Of a stretch of DNA of 64,000 bases, positions 1-7,937 are shown one piece after another. The position numbers were made by a program, and so were the translations under genes. Positions within the stretch are counted from its first letter, which is position 1; each line of letters begins with the position of its first letter. The notes beneath the pieces are model-generated. The model did not search any database. It was given only the letters and a program-made list of their open reading frames with translations, and had not been told where the DNA came from. Source of the DNA: Lachnospiraceae bacterium (GTDB lineage Bacteria > Bacillota > Clostridia > Lachnospirales > Lachnospiraceae); contig JAAWJI010000006.1 of NCBI GenBank assembly GCA_022796795.1, positions 1-64,000 of the forward strand, given 5' to 3'.

Positions 1-148
1 TTCTTTTGTGAGGGTTTTGGTTGAGCTCTTATACTCTATCACAAAAAGGGGTTCCCTTTCTATATCTATTTTTCACCCGAAGAAAATTTTACACTATCTA
101 TCCCCCTCTGGCAGGCGTCAGAAAACGCTCCGTGCCCCTCCGTTTTCC

Positions 149-177
149 TTGACGCCTCCCCCTGAAAATGTTATAAA
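149..177 (+). promoter_or_regulatory. Promoter of the DUF4026-like gene
   Basis: TTGACG (149-154) and TATAAA (172-177) are separated by exactly 17 bases, a good vegetative promoter about 40 bases before the start codon. The -35 box lies inside AGGCGTCA (113-120) / TGACGCCT (150-157), an inverted repeat that could bind a regulator. The same -35 context recurs in front of prs. Confidence 0.7.
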
Positions 178-214
178 TGTAGTAACAATTTCTTTCTACA
201 GGAGGTCTCAGATT

Positions 215-1462
215 ATGGTCAAGAAAAAATCACAGATGCTTGCCGTCCCCGCCCAATACAGCGATATGGAGGAGCCGGATGTACTGGTGGAACGGTTGAG
301 AGCCTGCCAGGATTTTACCCTGCAAAAGGTTACGTCTCAGGAAGAGGAAGGGTTATTTCTGGAAATTCACTGCCAGGACGAGCTGTTTCAGGTGGAGCTC
401 TATCCCATGGATTTTGTGCTGCCGGAGTTGTACCGCTGCCAGCATCTGTTCCCCGACGTGGATGTGGACGCCATTCAGCGCGCCCAGTACGGCCTTGCTG
501 TGGAAATGGAATTTGGCAGCAATCCTCTGGCCTCCTATCATCTGCAGCTGAAGCTTATCCATGCCATGCTTCCGGAGGTGCTGGCTGTCATTGACGACAG
601 TTCAGAAAAAATTCTCTCCGGCCGCTGGGTCGCCCTGGCCGCCCAGTCCCAGGTGCCTCCGGCGCCCCGATATCTCTTTACGGCTCAGGCTGTTTCCGGA
701 GAGGAGGATTCCTGCGTATGGCTTCACACCCATGGGCTTAACCGCTGCGGACATCCTGAGCTGGAGGTTTTAAACTCCACCCGGGATAATTACCAACAGC
801 ACTACAATGTACTGGAAACCCTGGCAAATCGGCTGCTGGAGGAGCCCAAGCCCCTGGAATACGGCGCTCCCTTTTTCCTGGCCTATGTGGCTGCGGGCAC
901 GCCTCTCATGGTAACCCTGATTCACTGGGAGCAGGCTGTGAAGCTGTATCCGGAGGAAATGCTGGGTGGAAAGAACGACAGACAGGAAGGCCACAATGAG
1001 GATACCTGCGTGGTGTTTGTGTACCCCTCCCAAGAAAGCCTGGAGGAAGGACGTTTTTCCTCCCTCTCCATTTATGACGAGCTATTGCAGGACAACCCCA
1101 TCTTTATGATTTCCAACGAGGAAACCGCCCGCATGCGCTCCCTGGCGGTGGAGCGGATCTCCTATTTCTTTGACGCTTTTGCCCAAAAGGATTGCAAGCT
1201 TCTGGTAAAGCTTGGTCTTTTGGTGGATGAGGAGCACAGCACCCAGGAAAATGACCGGGAGCATATCTGGTTTGAGGTTCTTGATATTTCCCAGGGACGT
1301 ATAAAAGCTCGTCTGACTCAGGAGCCTTACTATATTAAAGGCCTGCATGAAGGTCACGAAGGAATCTATGGTCCGGAGGATGTGACAGACTGGCTTATCT
1401 TTACGCCGGAGAAACGGATTTCTCCAGATGATGTATATCTCTTTTCCTTGCCCCAGATCTAA
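215..1462 (+). CDS. DUF4026-like protein of unknown function
   Basis: A 415-residue soluble protein with no signal peptide or membrane segment. I chose ATG 215 because AGGAGG (about 200-205) sits in front of it; the frame is open further upstream but lacks a second ribosome site and would run through the promoter. The protein is acidic. Its C-terminal third has the alternating beta-strand look of DUF4026/DUF2314-type proteins (for example the KLLVKLGLLVDEE and HIWFEVLDISQGRIKARL segments). The family assignment comes from general resemblance and no enzymatic residues can be pointed out. It is monocistronic and shares a promoter type with prs just downstream. Confidence 0.7.
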   Translation: MVKKKSQMLAVPAQYSDMEEPDVLVERLRACQDFTLQKVTSQEEEGLFLEIHCQDELFQVELYPMDFVLPELYRCQHLFPDVDVDAIQRAQYGLAVEMEFGSNPLASYHLQLKLIHAMLPEVLAVIDDSSEKILSGRWVALAAQSQVPPAPRYLFTAQAVSGEEDSCVWLHTHGLNRCGHPELEVLNSTRDNYQQHYNVLETLANRLLEEPKPLEYGAPFFLAYVAAGTPLMVTLIHWEQAVKLYPEEMLGGKNDRQEGHNEDTCVVFVYPSQESLEEGRFSSLSIYDELLQDNPIFMISNEETARMRSLAVERISYFFDAFAQKDCKLLVKLGLLVDEEHSTQENDREHIWFEVLDISQGRIKARLTQEPYYIKGLHEGHEGIYGPEDVTDWLIFTPEKRISPDDVYLFSLPQI

Positions 1463-1531
1463 GGCTCTGCAGTGGAATAAGAGAGATTCCCATTTTTCCT
1501 GTTTCCCCGCTCCAGAAAACACAGAATTTCC

Positions 1532-1560
1532 TTGACGCCTCCTCCTCAGGATGGTATAAA
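1532..1560 (+). promoter_or_regulatory. Promoter of prs
   Basis: TTGACG (1532-1537), 17 bases, then TATAAA (1555-1560). The stretch TTTCCTTGACGCCTCC is shared with the promoter at 149-177, so the two neighbouring genes may answer to the same signal. Confidence 0.7.
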
Positions 1561-1614
1561 GGAAGTTGAGAAAAGATGCGGGTGGCCCGATCCATTCCGC
1601 CAGGAGGTTCATGC

Positions 1615-2790
1615 ATGTCGGAAATCAATCAATTTGACAATATACTGCCGGTTGCGCCCTTAAAGATTGCTGCCTTAAGCAGCTGTAAAGATTTCGCGGA
1701 AAAGGTAGATCAATACCTGGTCTCCTTTCGTCGGGAGAGCAACCTTCATCATAGAGATAATATTAACTTTCAGGGCTACCAGGAAGACACCTATCTGGCA
1801 AAATGCTCCTGTCCCCGGTTTGGCACAGGGGAGGCCAAGGGCCATCTGGACGAATCCGTCCGGGGCTGCGATCTGTTTATTATGGTGGATGTTTGCAACT
1901 ACAGCTTGACCTATTCTGTCTGCGGGCATGAGAATCACATGTCCCCGGACGATCACTATCAGGACTTGAAACGCATTATCTCCGCTGCCACGGGAAAGGC
2001 CCATCGGATAAACGTGATTATGCCCTTTCTCTATGAGGGGCGGCAGCATAAGCGCAGCGGCCGGGAATCCCTGGACTGCGCTCTGTCCTTGCAGGAGCTG
2101 CGGGATATGGGCGTCACAAATATCCTGACCTTTGACGCCCACGATCCCCGGGTGCAAAACGCCATTCCGCTCATCGGCTTTGACAATTTTCAGCCTCCCT
2201 ATCAGTTTATGAAAGCGCTGCTTCGGGGAGTTCCGGATGTAAAGGTGGACAACGAGCATCTGATGATCATTGCTCCCGACGAGGGCGCCATGTCCCGGGC
2301 CGTGTATTTTTCCGGCGTTCTGGGCATTGACATGGGCATGTTTTATAAACGACGGGATTACTCTACGGTAATCAACGGAAAGAATCCCATTGTGGCCCAT
2401 GAATTTTTGGGGGACTCCATAAAGGGCAAGGATGTAATCATCATTGACGACATGATTTCCTCCGGGGAGAGCATGCTGGATGTGGCCCGCCAGATGAAGG
2501 AGCAGGGCGCCAAGCGTGTCTTTGTCTTCTGCACCTTCGGCCTGTTCACCGACGGCTTTGAGAAGTTTGACGAGTATTATGAAAAGGGCTACATAAGCCT
2601 GGTGGTAACTACCAATCTGAACTACCGCAATCCGGTTCTTCTGGACAAGCCCTATTACCGGGAAGCGGATATGAGCAAATTTACGGCCATGATTATTGAC
2701 ACTTTGAATCACGACACCACCACCAGCTCCATCAACACGCCTACGGCCAAGATTCATGCCCTGCTGGAGCAGTATGCGCTGCAAAGATAA
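1615..2790 (+). CDS. prs: Ribose-phosphate pyrophosphokinase (PRPP synthetase), long form
   Basis: Makes PRPP from ribose 5-phosphate and ATP for purine, pyrimidine, NAD, His and Trp synthesis; cytosolic. AGGAGG at 1602-1607 gives a 391-residue protein from ATG 1615. The PRPP-binding loop is IIIDDMISSGES (about 275-286, Asp278/Asp279), in place of the classical DDxxxTGxT. The flexible catalytic loop is represented by YEGRQHKRSGRES (about 140-152) and a conserved FDAHDP lies at 173-178. Classical enzymes have about 315 residues; this is the roughly 390-residue type common in Clostridia, carrying insertions with several Cys residues (64-103). It has its own promoter and converges on pgeF. Confidence 0.95.
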   Translation: MSEINQFDNILPVAPLKIAALSSCKDFAEKVDQYLVSFRRESNLHHRDNINFQGYQEDTYLAKCSCPRFGTGEAKGHLDESVRGCDLFIMVDVCNYSLTYSVCGHENHMSPDDHYQDLKRIISAATGKAHRINVIMPFLYEGRQHKRSGRESLDCALSLQELRDMGVTNILTFDAHDPRVQNAIPLIGFDNFQPPYQFMKALLRGVPDVKVDNEHLMIIAPDEGAMSRAVYFSGVLGIDMGMFYKRRDYSTVINGKNPIVAHEFLGDSIKGKDVIIIDDMISSGESMLDVARQMKEQGAKRVFVFCTFGLFTDGFEKFDEYYEKGYISLVVTTNLNYRNPVLLDKPYYREADMSKFTAMIIDTLNHDTTTSSINTPTAKIHALLEQYALQR

Positions 2791-2826
2791 TAGATGCTTG
2801 TCCCATAATTTCCATACAAAAAGACG

Positions 2827-2931
2827 AAGGGGCTGTGGCAAAACAGCTGTTATATACAAGATAGAGCATTTAAGCTCCCAAGGTTGCACCTATATCTTGC
2901 GTATAAGCTGCATTTTGCAACAGTCCCTTTT
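2827..2931. repeat. Long imperfect palindrome between convergent prs and pgeF (MITE-like or bidirectional terminator)
   Basis: The arm beginning AAGGGGCTGTGGCAAAA (2827) pairs with the arm ending TTTTGCAACAGTCCCTTTT (2931), with further pairing through CAAGATA/TATCTTG and a loop of about 25 bases. The element fills the gap between two convergent genes, so it could stop transcription from both sides. Terminal GGG(G/A)CTGT(G/T)GCAAAA is the kind of end seen on small palindromic mobile elements. No target duplication was obvious. Confidence 0.6.
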
Positions 2932-2988
2932 AGCTTACAGGAAATCCCGCCCTGTACGGCAAAAGCCTGTGAGATAGAGTTCATAAAT

Positions 2989-3846
2989 TCACATATGCAA
3001 CATAAGGAATGCTCCCAGATTTCCCCTCTTTCCCTGGGAGGCCCGATGGCTGAACAAAAGCTTAGGATTGCAGCAGGTGCAAAGATTGGTCACAGACAGA
3101 TGCTCCGGCAGGACGCCGGCATCCAATAGAATCCGCTCATTGGCCCGCCACAGATCCAGCTGGTATTTTTCTTTGCCTCCCTCCTGCTGCCGGTATAGCT
3201 CTCCCCACTGCTTTTGTGGAAAGGCCTTCTGAAATTCTTGGATCACGTCCCGGCTCACTTCATAGCAGTCCTGACAGATAGACGGACCAATGCCGGCCAG
3301 CACCTGGGACGGATCCGTGCCAAACTCCTGTTCCATGGCTTCCAGGGTCACCTGTCCCATCCTTTCCACGGTTCCCCTCCAGCCGGAGTGACTAAGACCA
3401 ATGGCCCGGTGCACCGGATCCAGAAAAAACAAGGGCACACAATCCGCATAAAAGGTGGCCAACACCAGCCCTGGCTCATCGGTAATCAATCCGTCTACAT
3501 CCTCATAGTCCCGAGGACGCGTAAAGCCCTTTCCCCGGTCCGCTGCCGTCACCCGGCGCACATGGGTGGTATGGGTCTGATCCGACAGTACCAGATCCTC
3601 ACAGGAAAAGCCTATGGCCTCCCCCATCCTGCGGTAATTTTCCCTCACCCGGTCCGGTTCATCTCCCCGGGAAAAGCTTAGATTCATGGTGGAAAAGATT
3701 CCCTGACTCACCCCGCCCAGACGGGTGGAAAACCCATGTGCCACCAGACGGGTGTCTTCCAGATGGGAAAATGCCAGGTAGGGCACGCCCCCTGTTTCCC
3801 TCTCCACTAAAGCGCTCTCCTGCTTCTTTTTCTTCCAATCCAGCAT
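2989..3846 (-). CDS. pgeF: Peptidoglycan editing factor PgeF (YfiH, laccase-domain family)
   Basis: A 285-residue cytosolic protein of the YfiH/PgeF family, known as a purine-nucleoside-acting metalloenzyme and as a factor that keeps the wrong amino acid out of peptidoglycan precursors. Family signatures are visible: HGFSTRLGGVS near 37-47, SDQTHTTHV (about 87-95), ADCVP and GWRGT (His/Cys zinc site) and GIGPSICQDCYEV. It is the last gene of the long minus-strand cluster, 168 bases after yraN, and ends at the palindrome shared with prs. Confidence 0.9.
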   Translation of the reverse strand: MLDWKKKKQESALVERETGGVPYLAFSHLEDTRLVAHGFSTRLGGVSQGIFSTMNLSFSRGDEPDRVRENYRRMGEAIGFSCEDLVLSDQTHTTHVRRVTAADRGKGFTRPRDYEDVDGLITDEPGLVLATFYADCVPLFFLDPVHRAIGLSHSGWRGTVERMGQVTLEAMEQEFGTDPSQVLAGIGPSICQDCYEVSRDVIQEFQKAFPQKQWGELYRQQEGGKEKYQLDLWRANERILLDAGVLPEHLSVTNLCTCCNPKLLFSHRASQGKRGNLGAFLMLHM

Positions 3847-4014
3847 TTTTTCTCCTCTCCGGCAAGCTTACTGCCTCTTCTCTCTTTTCCTGACCCAGTA
3901 TTCCAATTCCGCCGTTTCCAGCCGTTTTTTGCCGGGATCCCCTTACCCTTTTAGGCCGCCCTTTGGCAGCTTCCTCTACATTTGGCAGCCCTTCCTTTCT
4001 CTCCCATGGTTTGC

Positions 4015-4458
4015 TCACCATCTGGCTCTGTGTCCTGTATTCCTCCTATCCTGACCGCCCGTATAGGGAAAGGCGTTTTGATACAAGGTGATCTCCTCTC
4101 CCAGAATCGCTACCACGTCGAACCGGCAGGAGGTATCCTCCCCATATCCGTGGCTCATCCGGTAGTAATCTGCCGTGCGGCAGATGGTCCGCTGCTTTCC
4201 CCTTGTCACCGCCTCCTGGGGCAAGCCATTTCCTCCTCCGCCGCGGTATTTGACCTCGATAAACACCAGATCGCCTCCCTGCCTGGCAATCAGGTCAATC
4301 TCGCCCTGACGACAGCGAAAATTACGGCACAGGATAAAATAGCCGCGGTTCTGCAAATACTCCGCGGCTTTCTCCTCATATCTGGCTCCCAGTTTTCTCC
4401 TGTTCTTTTCTGCGTCACCTTCCATTGGTTTTCCCCCTGCTCTGCCACATGGCTTCAT
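4015..4458 (-). CDS. yraN: YraN family (UPF0102) nuclease-fold protein
   Basis: A 147-residue member of UPF0102, a restriction-endonuclease-like (PD-(D/E)XK) family of unknown substrate. The core reads LGARYEEKAAEYLQNRGY, then QGEIDLIARQGGDLVFIEVKYR, so the D...ExK catalytic arrangement is complete. The start codon overlaps the rnhB stop as ATGA, which indicates translational coupling; an internal ATG at 4425 would give the shorter length more usual in the family. The rnhB-yraN pairing is common in bacteria and suggests a role in nucleic-acid maintenance. Confidence 0.88.
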   Translation of the reverse strand: MKPCGRAGGKPMEGDAEKNRRKLGARYEEKAAEYLQNRGYFILCRNFRCRQGEIDLIARQGGDLVFIEVKYRGGGGNGLPQEAVTRGKQRTICRTADYYRMSHGYGEDTSCRFDVVAILGEEITLYQNAFPYTGGQDRRNTGHRARW

Positions 4459-5135
4459 CGGCTTTCCTTCTGCTCTGCCACAAAATGTCCGATAAAGCTT
4501 TTTCGATGGATAGGACAGGGACCCAGCTCCTTTAAAGCCGCAATGTGGGCTGCAGAGCCATATCCCTTATTGGAGGCAAAATGATACCCGGGCAGCAGCT
4601 CCTCATACTGCACCATCATCCGATCCCGGGTTACCTTGGCCACAATACTGGCCGCCGCAATGGAAATGCTCTTGGCATCCCCCTTTATAATGGGCACCTG
4701 GGGAAGCTTTACCTGGGGAATGGTCACTGCGTCATTCAGCAAGAGATCCGGCTTCACAGAAAGCTGTGCGATAGCCATGCGCATAGCCTCATAGGTGGCC
4801 TGCAAAATATTGATCTCATCTATCCTGGCAGGGCCTATCACCCCCAGACCTACGGCAACCGCCTTCTCCATGATCTCCTCATAGAGAAGCTCCCGCTTTT
4901 TCTCCGACAGCTTTTTGGAGTCATTCAAATACAGAATCTCACATTCCTTGGGCAGAATCACTGCTCCCGCTACCACCGGACCTGCCAGGGGACCACGGCC
5001 CACCTCGTCGATTCCGCAGACATAGGCCAGATCCTGGTACTGCCTTTCATAAACCTGCATTTCCCACAGGCGCTGCCGCTCTGCCTTAAGCTTCTCCTGC
5101 TTTTTCTGCAGACGCTGCTCTTCTGCCTTTGTCAT
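4455..5135 (-). CDS. rnhB: Ribonuclease HII
   Basis: Removes RNA from RNA-DNA hybrids and single ribonucleotides from DNA. 226 residues. The catalytic start GIDEVGRGPLAG holds Asp43 and Glu44; further conserved segments are LNDSKKLS and SIAAASIVAKVTRDR. The first 35 residues form a highly charged helix (KKQEKLKAERQRL) that precedes the core, as in several Clostridia. It lies in the conserved ylqF-rnhB order, here with a signal peptidase inserted between. Confidence 0.95.
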   Translation of the reverse strand: MTKAEEQRLQKKQEKLKAERQRLWEMQVYERQYQDLAYVCGIDEVGRGPLAGPVVAGAVILPKECEILYLNDSKKLSEKKRELLYEEIMEKAVAVGLGVIGPARIDEINILQATYEAMRMAIAQLSVKPDLLLNDAVTIPQVKLPQVPIIKGDAKSISIAAASIVAKVTRDRMMVQYEELLPGYHFASNKGYGSAAHIAALKELGPCPIHRKSFIGHFVAEQKESR

Positions 5136-5229
5136 CTGTCCTTCAGCCTTTCCTCAATTCCTGTTTCTCTTTCCGGCGTCCTTGCTCTTTCACAGCTGTC
5201 TTCCAATCCCTGCTTTTCTCTGACAACAT

Positions 5230-5826
5230 CTACTGGTGCTTTAAAATACCGAATTTTTGCAGCGGCCAGATTCGAAGCCAGGCCCGTCCAATGATCTTAT
5301 CCCGGTGAATGATTCCCACACTGGGATCCCTGCTGTCCGAGCTGGCATTCCGATTGTCTCCCAGTACAAAGTATTCCTCTTCCCCCAGGGTCAGGGGCTC
5401 GGCGGCAATCCCGGCTTGTTCCATCAGCTCCCGGCCATAGGATTCCTTCAGCTGCTCCCCGTCAATGTAGACTCTGCCCTCCGCCACCTGCACAGTCTCC
5501 CCCGGCATGCCGATAATCCGTTTAATATAGTATGTATCATCCTTGTACTCAAAAGGAAATACAATAATATCATACCGCTGGGGATCCCGGAACCGGTAGG
5601 TAATCTTATCCACAATGAGATTGTCCCCATCTTCCAGCATATTTTTCATGGAATCACCGCTGACATAGGTGCGCTGCCCCAGGAATGTAATCACCAGAAA
5701 AGTCATTCCCAGCACCACTGCCATATAGAGCAGCATGCTCACCAGTTCCTGGCCCAGTGTCCGTTCTTTTTCCTCAAACTCCTCTGCCAGGGCGTTCTCT
5801 CTGCCCCTTCGCCCTCTTCTGCTCAT
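5230..5826 (-). CDS. lepB: Signal peptidase I (first copy)
   Basis: Cleaves signal peptides of secreted proteins at the outer face of the membrane. 198 residues, a single N-terminal membrane segment (about 29-49), then the catalytic region with Ser59 in SGDSMKNML and Lys102 in YYIKRIIGMPGE, followed by VLGDNRNASSDSRD. The usual SMxPTL box has Asn-Met in place of Pro-Thr, whereas the second copy (6781-7353) keeps SMEPTI. The two proteins are clearly paralogous and flank ylqF, so they may handle different substrates or different amounts of export. Confidence 0.93.
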   Translation of the reverse strand: MSRRGRRGRENALAEEFEEKERTLGQELVSMLLYMAVVLGMTFLVITFLGQRTYVSGDSMKNMLEDGDNLIVDKITYRFRDPQRYDIIVFPFEYKDDTYYIKRIIGMPGETVQVAEGRVYIDGEQLKESYGRELMEQAGIAAEPLTLGEEEYFVLGDNRNASSDSRDPSVGIIHRDKIIGRAWLRIWPLQKFGILKHQ

Positions 5827-5918
5827 CTTCCCACCTCTTCCTGCTGTCTACAATTTCTCCGCCGCACGCTTGGGCTCTTCCTGATCCGTTCCCTGAAAGC
5901 CCCTGCGCTTCTTCCATC

Positions 5919-6770
5919 CTACCCTTTTACAGGGGGAAATTCAAGTGTTATTTTTCCCAATTTTCCGCTGCGGAACTCCTCCAGCAATATCCCGGCCGCC
6001 TTCTCTGTATCCAGCGCACTGCCTTTTTGCAGACATCCCCGCCTGCGGGCAATGTCCTCCAGCAAGGCATAGGACTCCCCGTCCTCTGAAATCCCATAGC
6101 GCTCCTCCAAAACTCCCGGCACCTGCTTCTGCAGAAAACCCAGAAGCTCCCAAGCCAACTCCTGGCTATTGAGAATCTCTTCCCTTATGGAACCGATCAT
6201 GGCCAGCCGAAGGCCCACCTGGGCATCCTCGAACTTGGGCCACAGAATTCCCGGGGTATCCAAAAGCTCTACCTGCTTATTGAGACGAATCCACTGGGCG
6301 CCCTTGGTGACGCCGGGCTTATTCCCCGTCTTGGTACAGGCCCTGCCGGCAAAGCTGTTGATAAAGGTAGATTTTCCCACATTGGGGATCCCCGCCACCA
6401 TAGCCCGCACAGGCCGATTCAAAATGCCTCTCCTGCGGTCCCGTTCAAGTTTCTCCTTACAGGCCTCCTGGATCACGCCCTGAATGGCCTTCATACCTGC
6501 GCCGCTGCGGGCGTTGATTTTCACCGTAAAAAATCCCTGGTCCCGGAAATACGCCTCCCAGGCCTCATTCTGCCTGTCGTCTGCCAGATCCGCCTTGTTC
6601 AGCAGGATTACCCGCGCCTTCTGCCTTCCCAGCTCGTCAATGTCCGGATTCCGGCTGCTCAAGGGAATTCTGGCGTCCACCAGCTCCAGAATCAGATCAA
6701 TCAATTTGATCTGCTCCTGCATCATGCGTTTTGCCTTGGTCATATGACCGGGATACCACTGAACCTGCAT
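5919..6770 (-). CDS. rbgA: Ribosome biogenesis GTPase YlqF (RbgA)
   Basis: Circularly permuted GTPase needed for late 50S assembly. 283 residues from ATG 6770, which has GAGGAGG five bases upstream; an in-frame TTG at 6797 is less likely. The permuted order is visible: G4 NKAD (58-61), then G1 GIPNVGKS (127-134), then G3 DTPG (171-174), and a helical C-terminal RNA-binding domain. Its ribosome site overlaps the end of the upstream signal peptidase gene, so the two are co-transcribed. Confidence 0.95.
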   Translation of the reverse strand: MQVQWYPGHMTKAKRMMQEQIKLIDLILELVDARIPLSSRNPDIDELGRQKARVILLNKADLADDRQNEAWEAYFRDQGFFTVKINARSGAGMKAIQGVIQEACKEKLERDRRRGILNRPVRAMVAGIPNVGKSTFINSFAGRACTKTGNKPGVTKGAQWIRLNKQVELLDTPGILWPKFEDAQVGLRLAMIGSIREEILNSQELAWELLGFLQKQVPGVLEERYGISEDGESYALLEDIARRRGCLQKGSALDTEKAAGILLEEFRSGKLGKITLEFPPVKG

Positions 6771-6780
6771 GTCTTCCTCC

Positions 6781-7353
6781 TCATTCAATATATCCAAACT
6801 GTTCTTTGGGGGATATGATAAACCACGCCTTCCCCAGAATGTCCTTTTTATTCACGCTTCCAATATTGGGGCTTCTGCTGTCCTCGCTGGCATTTCGGTT
6901 GTCTCCCAGCACAAAATACTCATTGGCTTCCAGACGAAGCTCCGACGCTGCAATCCCTGCGTCCTCCATGGCCTCTGTGAGAATCTCCTCCTCCAGGGCC
7001 TCTCCATTTACAAAAATACGCCCGCTGATAATCTGAACCCGGTCGCCCGGACGTCCCACCACACGCTTCATATGGTAGTGAGAATTCTCATTTCCATTGG
7101 GCTTAAACACAATCACATCCCCGTAATCCGGTTCCTTCAGAAGATAGATAAACTGATTCACCAGCACCTGATCTCCGCTGTAGATAGTGGGTTCCATGGA
7201 CTGCCCCACATTACTGATCATTCTGCCGAAAAAGTACACCAGGATACAGGCCAGCACAAAGGCCACGGCCATGCCCCCAATCCAGAAAACCGCCTCCTGC
7301 AAAATGGCAAAATTAATCCGTTTCTTCTTTTTTCGAAAACTCAGTCCCTTCAT
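6781..7353 (-). CDS. lepB: Signal peptidase I (second copy)
   Basis: 190 residues from ATG 7353, preceded by AGGGG; the frame extends upstream to 7446 but without a ribosome site and through the rplS terminator. A basic N-terminus (FRKKKKR) precedes one membrane segment (about 20-43). The catalytic Ser52 lies in GQSMEPTI and Lys96 in HMKRVVGRPGD, with VLGDNRNASEDSR further on. All type I signal peptidase boxes are intact. It is eleven bases upstream of ylqF and paralogous to the copy at 5230-5826. Confidence 0.93.
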   Translation of the reverse strand: MKGLSFRKKKKRINFAILQEAVFWIGGMAVAFVLACILVYFFGRMISNVGQSMEPTIYSGDQVLVNQFIYLLKEPDYGDVIVFKPNGNENSHYHMKRVVGRPGDRVQIISGRIFVNGEALEEEILTEAMEDAGIAASELRLEANEYFVLGDNRNASEDSRSPNIGSVNKKDILGKAWFIISPKEQFGYIE

Positions 7354-7426
7354 CCGTTTCCCCTTTGTTCCGTACAATCCTCTGGGGAAGCGCCGGACAT
7401 CCTCTCCTGTCCGGTACATTTCCCGC

Positions 7427-7462
7427 AAGAACAAAACGGGGGACAATGAAGCATTGTCCCCC
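7427..7462 (-). terminator. Rho-independent terminator after rplS
   Basis: On the minus strand GGGGGACAATG, a 3-base loop and CATTGTCCCCC form an 11-bp stem, followed by GTTTTGTTCTT. It lies 9 bases after the rplS stop. A second small hairpin CCGGACA/TGTCCGG (7393-7414) follows. Downstream lepB-ylqF expression would need readthrough or its own promoter. Confidence 0.85.
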
Positions 7463-7470
7463 TGCCTGAG

Positions 7471-7818
7471 CTATTTCACTAATTCTTTTACCTTCGCACG
7501 CTTTCCTACACGGCCTCTCAGGTAATTCAGCTTCGCACGTCTTACCTTACCGCGACGGATCACCTCGATCTTCTCCACATTGGGAGAGTGTAACGGCCAG
7601 GTCTTCTCCACACCGATTCCATTGGAATTCTTGCGGACAGTAAAGGTCTCCCGGTTGCTTCCGCCCTGTCTCTTCAGAACGATTCCCTCAAAAACCTGAA
7701 TTCTTTCCCGGTTTCCCTCTTTGATCTTTCCATATACCTTTACGGTATCGCCTACATGAAATACAGGAACTTCCTGCTTCATCTGCTCTGCTTCGATGTT
7801 CTTAATAATGTCATTCAT
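7471..7818 (-). CDS. rplS: 50S ribosomal protein L19
   Basis: 115 residues, full length for L19, located at the 30S-50S interface. The conserved core [25 protein letters not shown] and the basic C-terminus [21 protein letters not shown] are present. It follows trmD, as in Bacillus and most Firmicutes, and is followed by a strong terminator. Confidence 0.97.
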   Translation of the reverse strand: MNDIIKNIEAEQMKQEVPVFHVGDTVKVYGKIKEGNRERIQVFEGIVLKRQGGSNRETFTVRKNSNGIGVEKTWPLHSPNVEKIEVIRRGKVRRAKLNYLRGRVGKRAKVKELVK

Positions 7819-7937
7819 CTCGTTGTTTCCTCCTTCTAATCCGGACGTTCATAACGCTTTTCTGCGACAGAGGACCATCTCTTTTCTTCACAACGCATTT
7901 TATTTTACCACAGGAAGATTTAAAATGCAAGAACTTT

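Noticed and set aside
1675-2889. Long open frame antisense to prs (404 codons)
   Set aside because: It mirrors the coding strand of an unmistakable prs gene, has no ribosome site and no family resemblance.
3659-4021. 120-codon frame across the pgeF/yraN junction
   Set aside because: Half overlaps pgeF in another frame; the composition is basic and repetitive and no known domain is seen, although the ATG overlaps the yraN stop.
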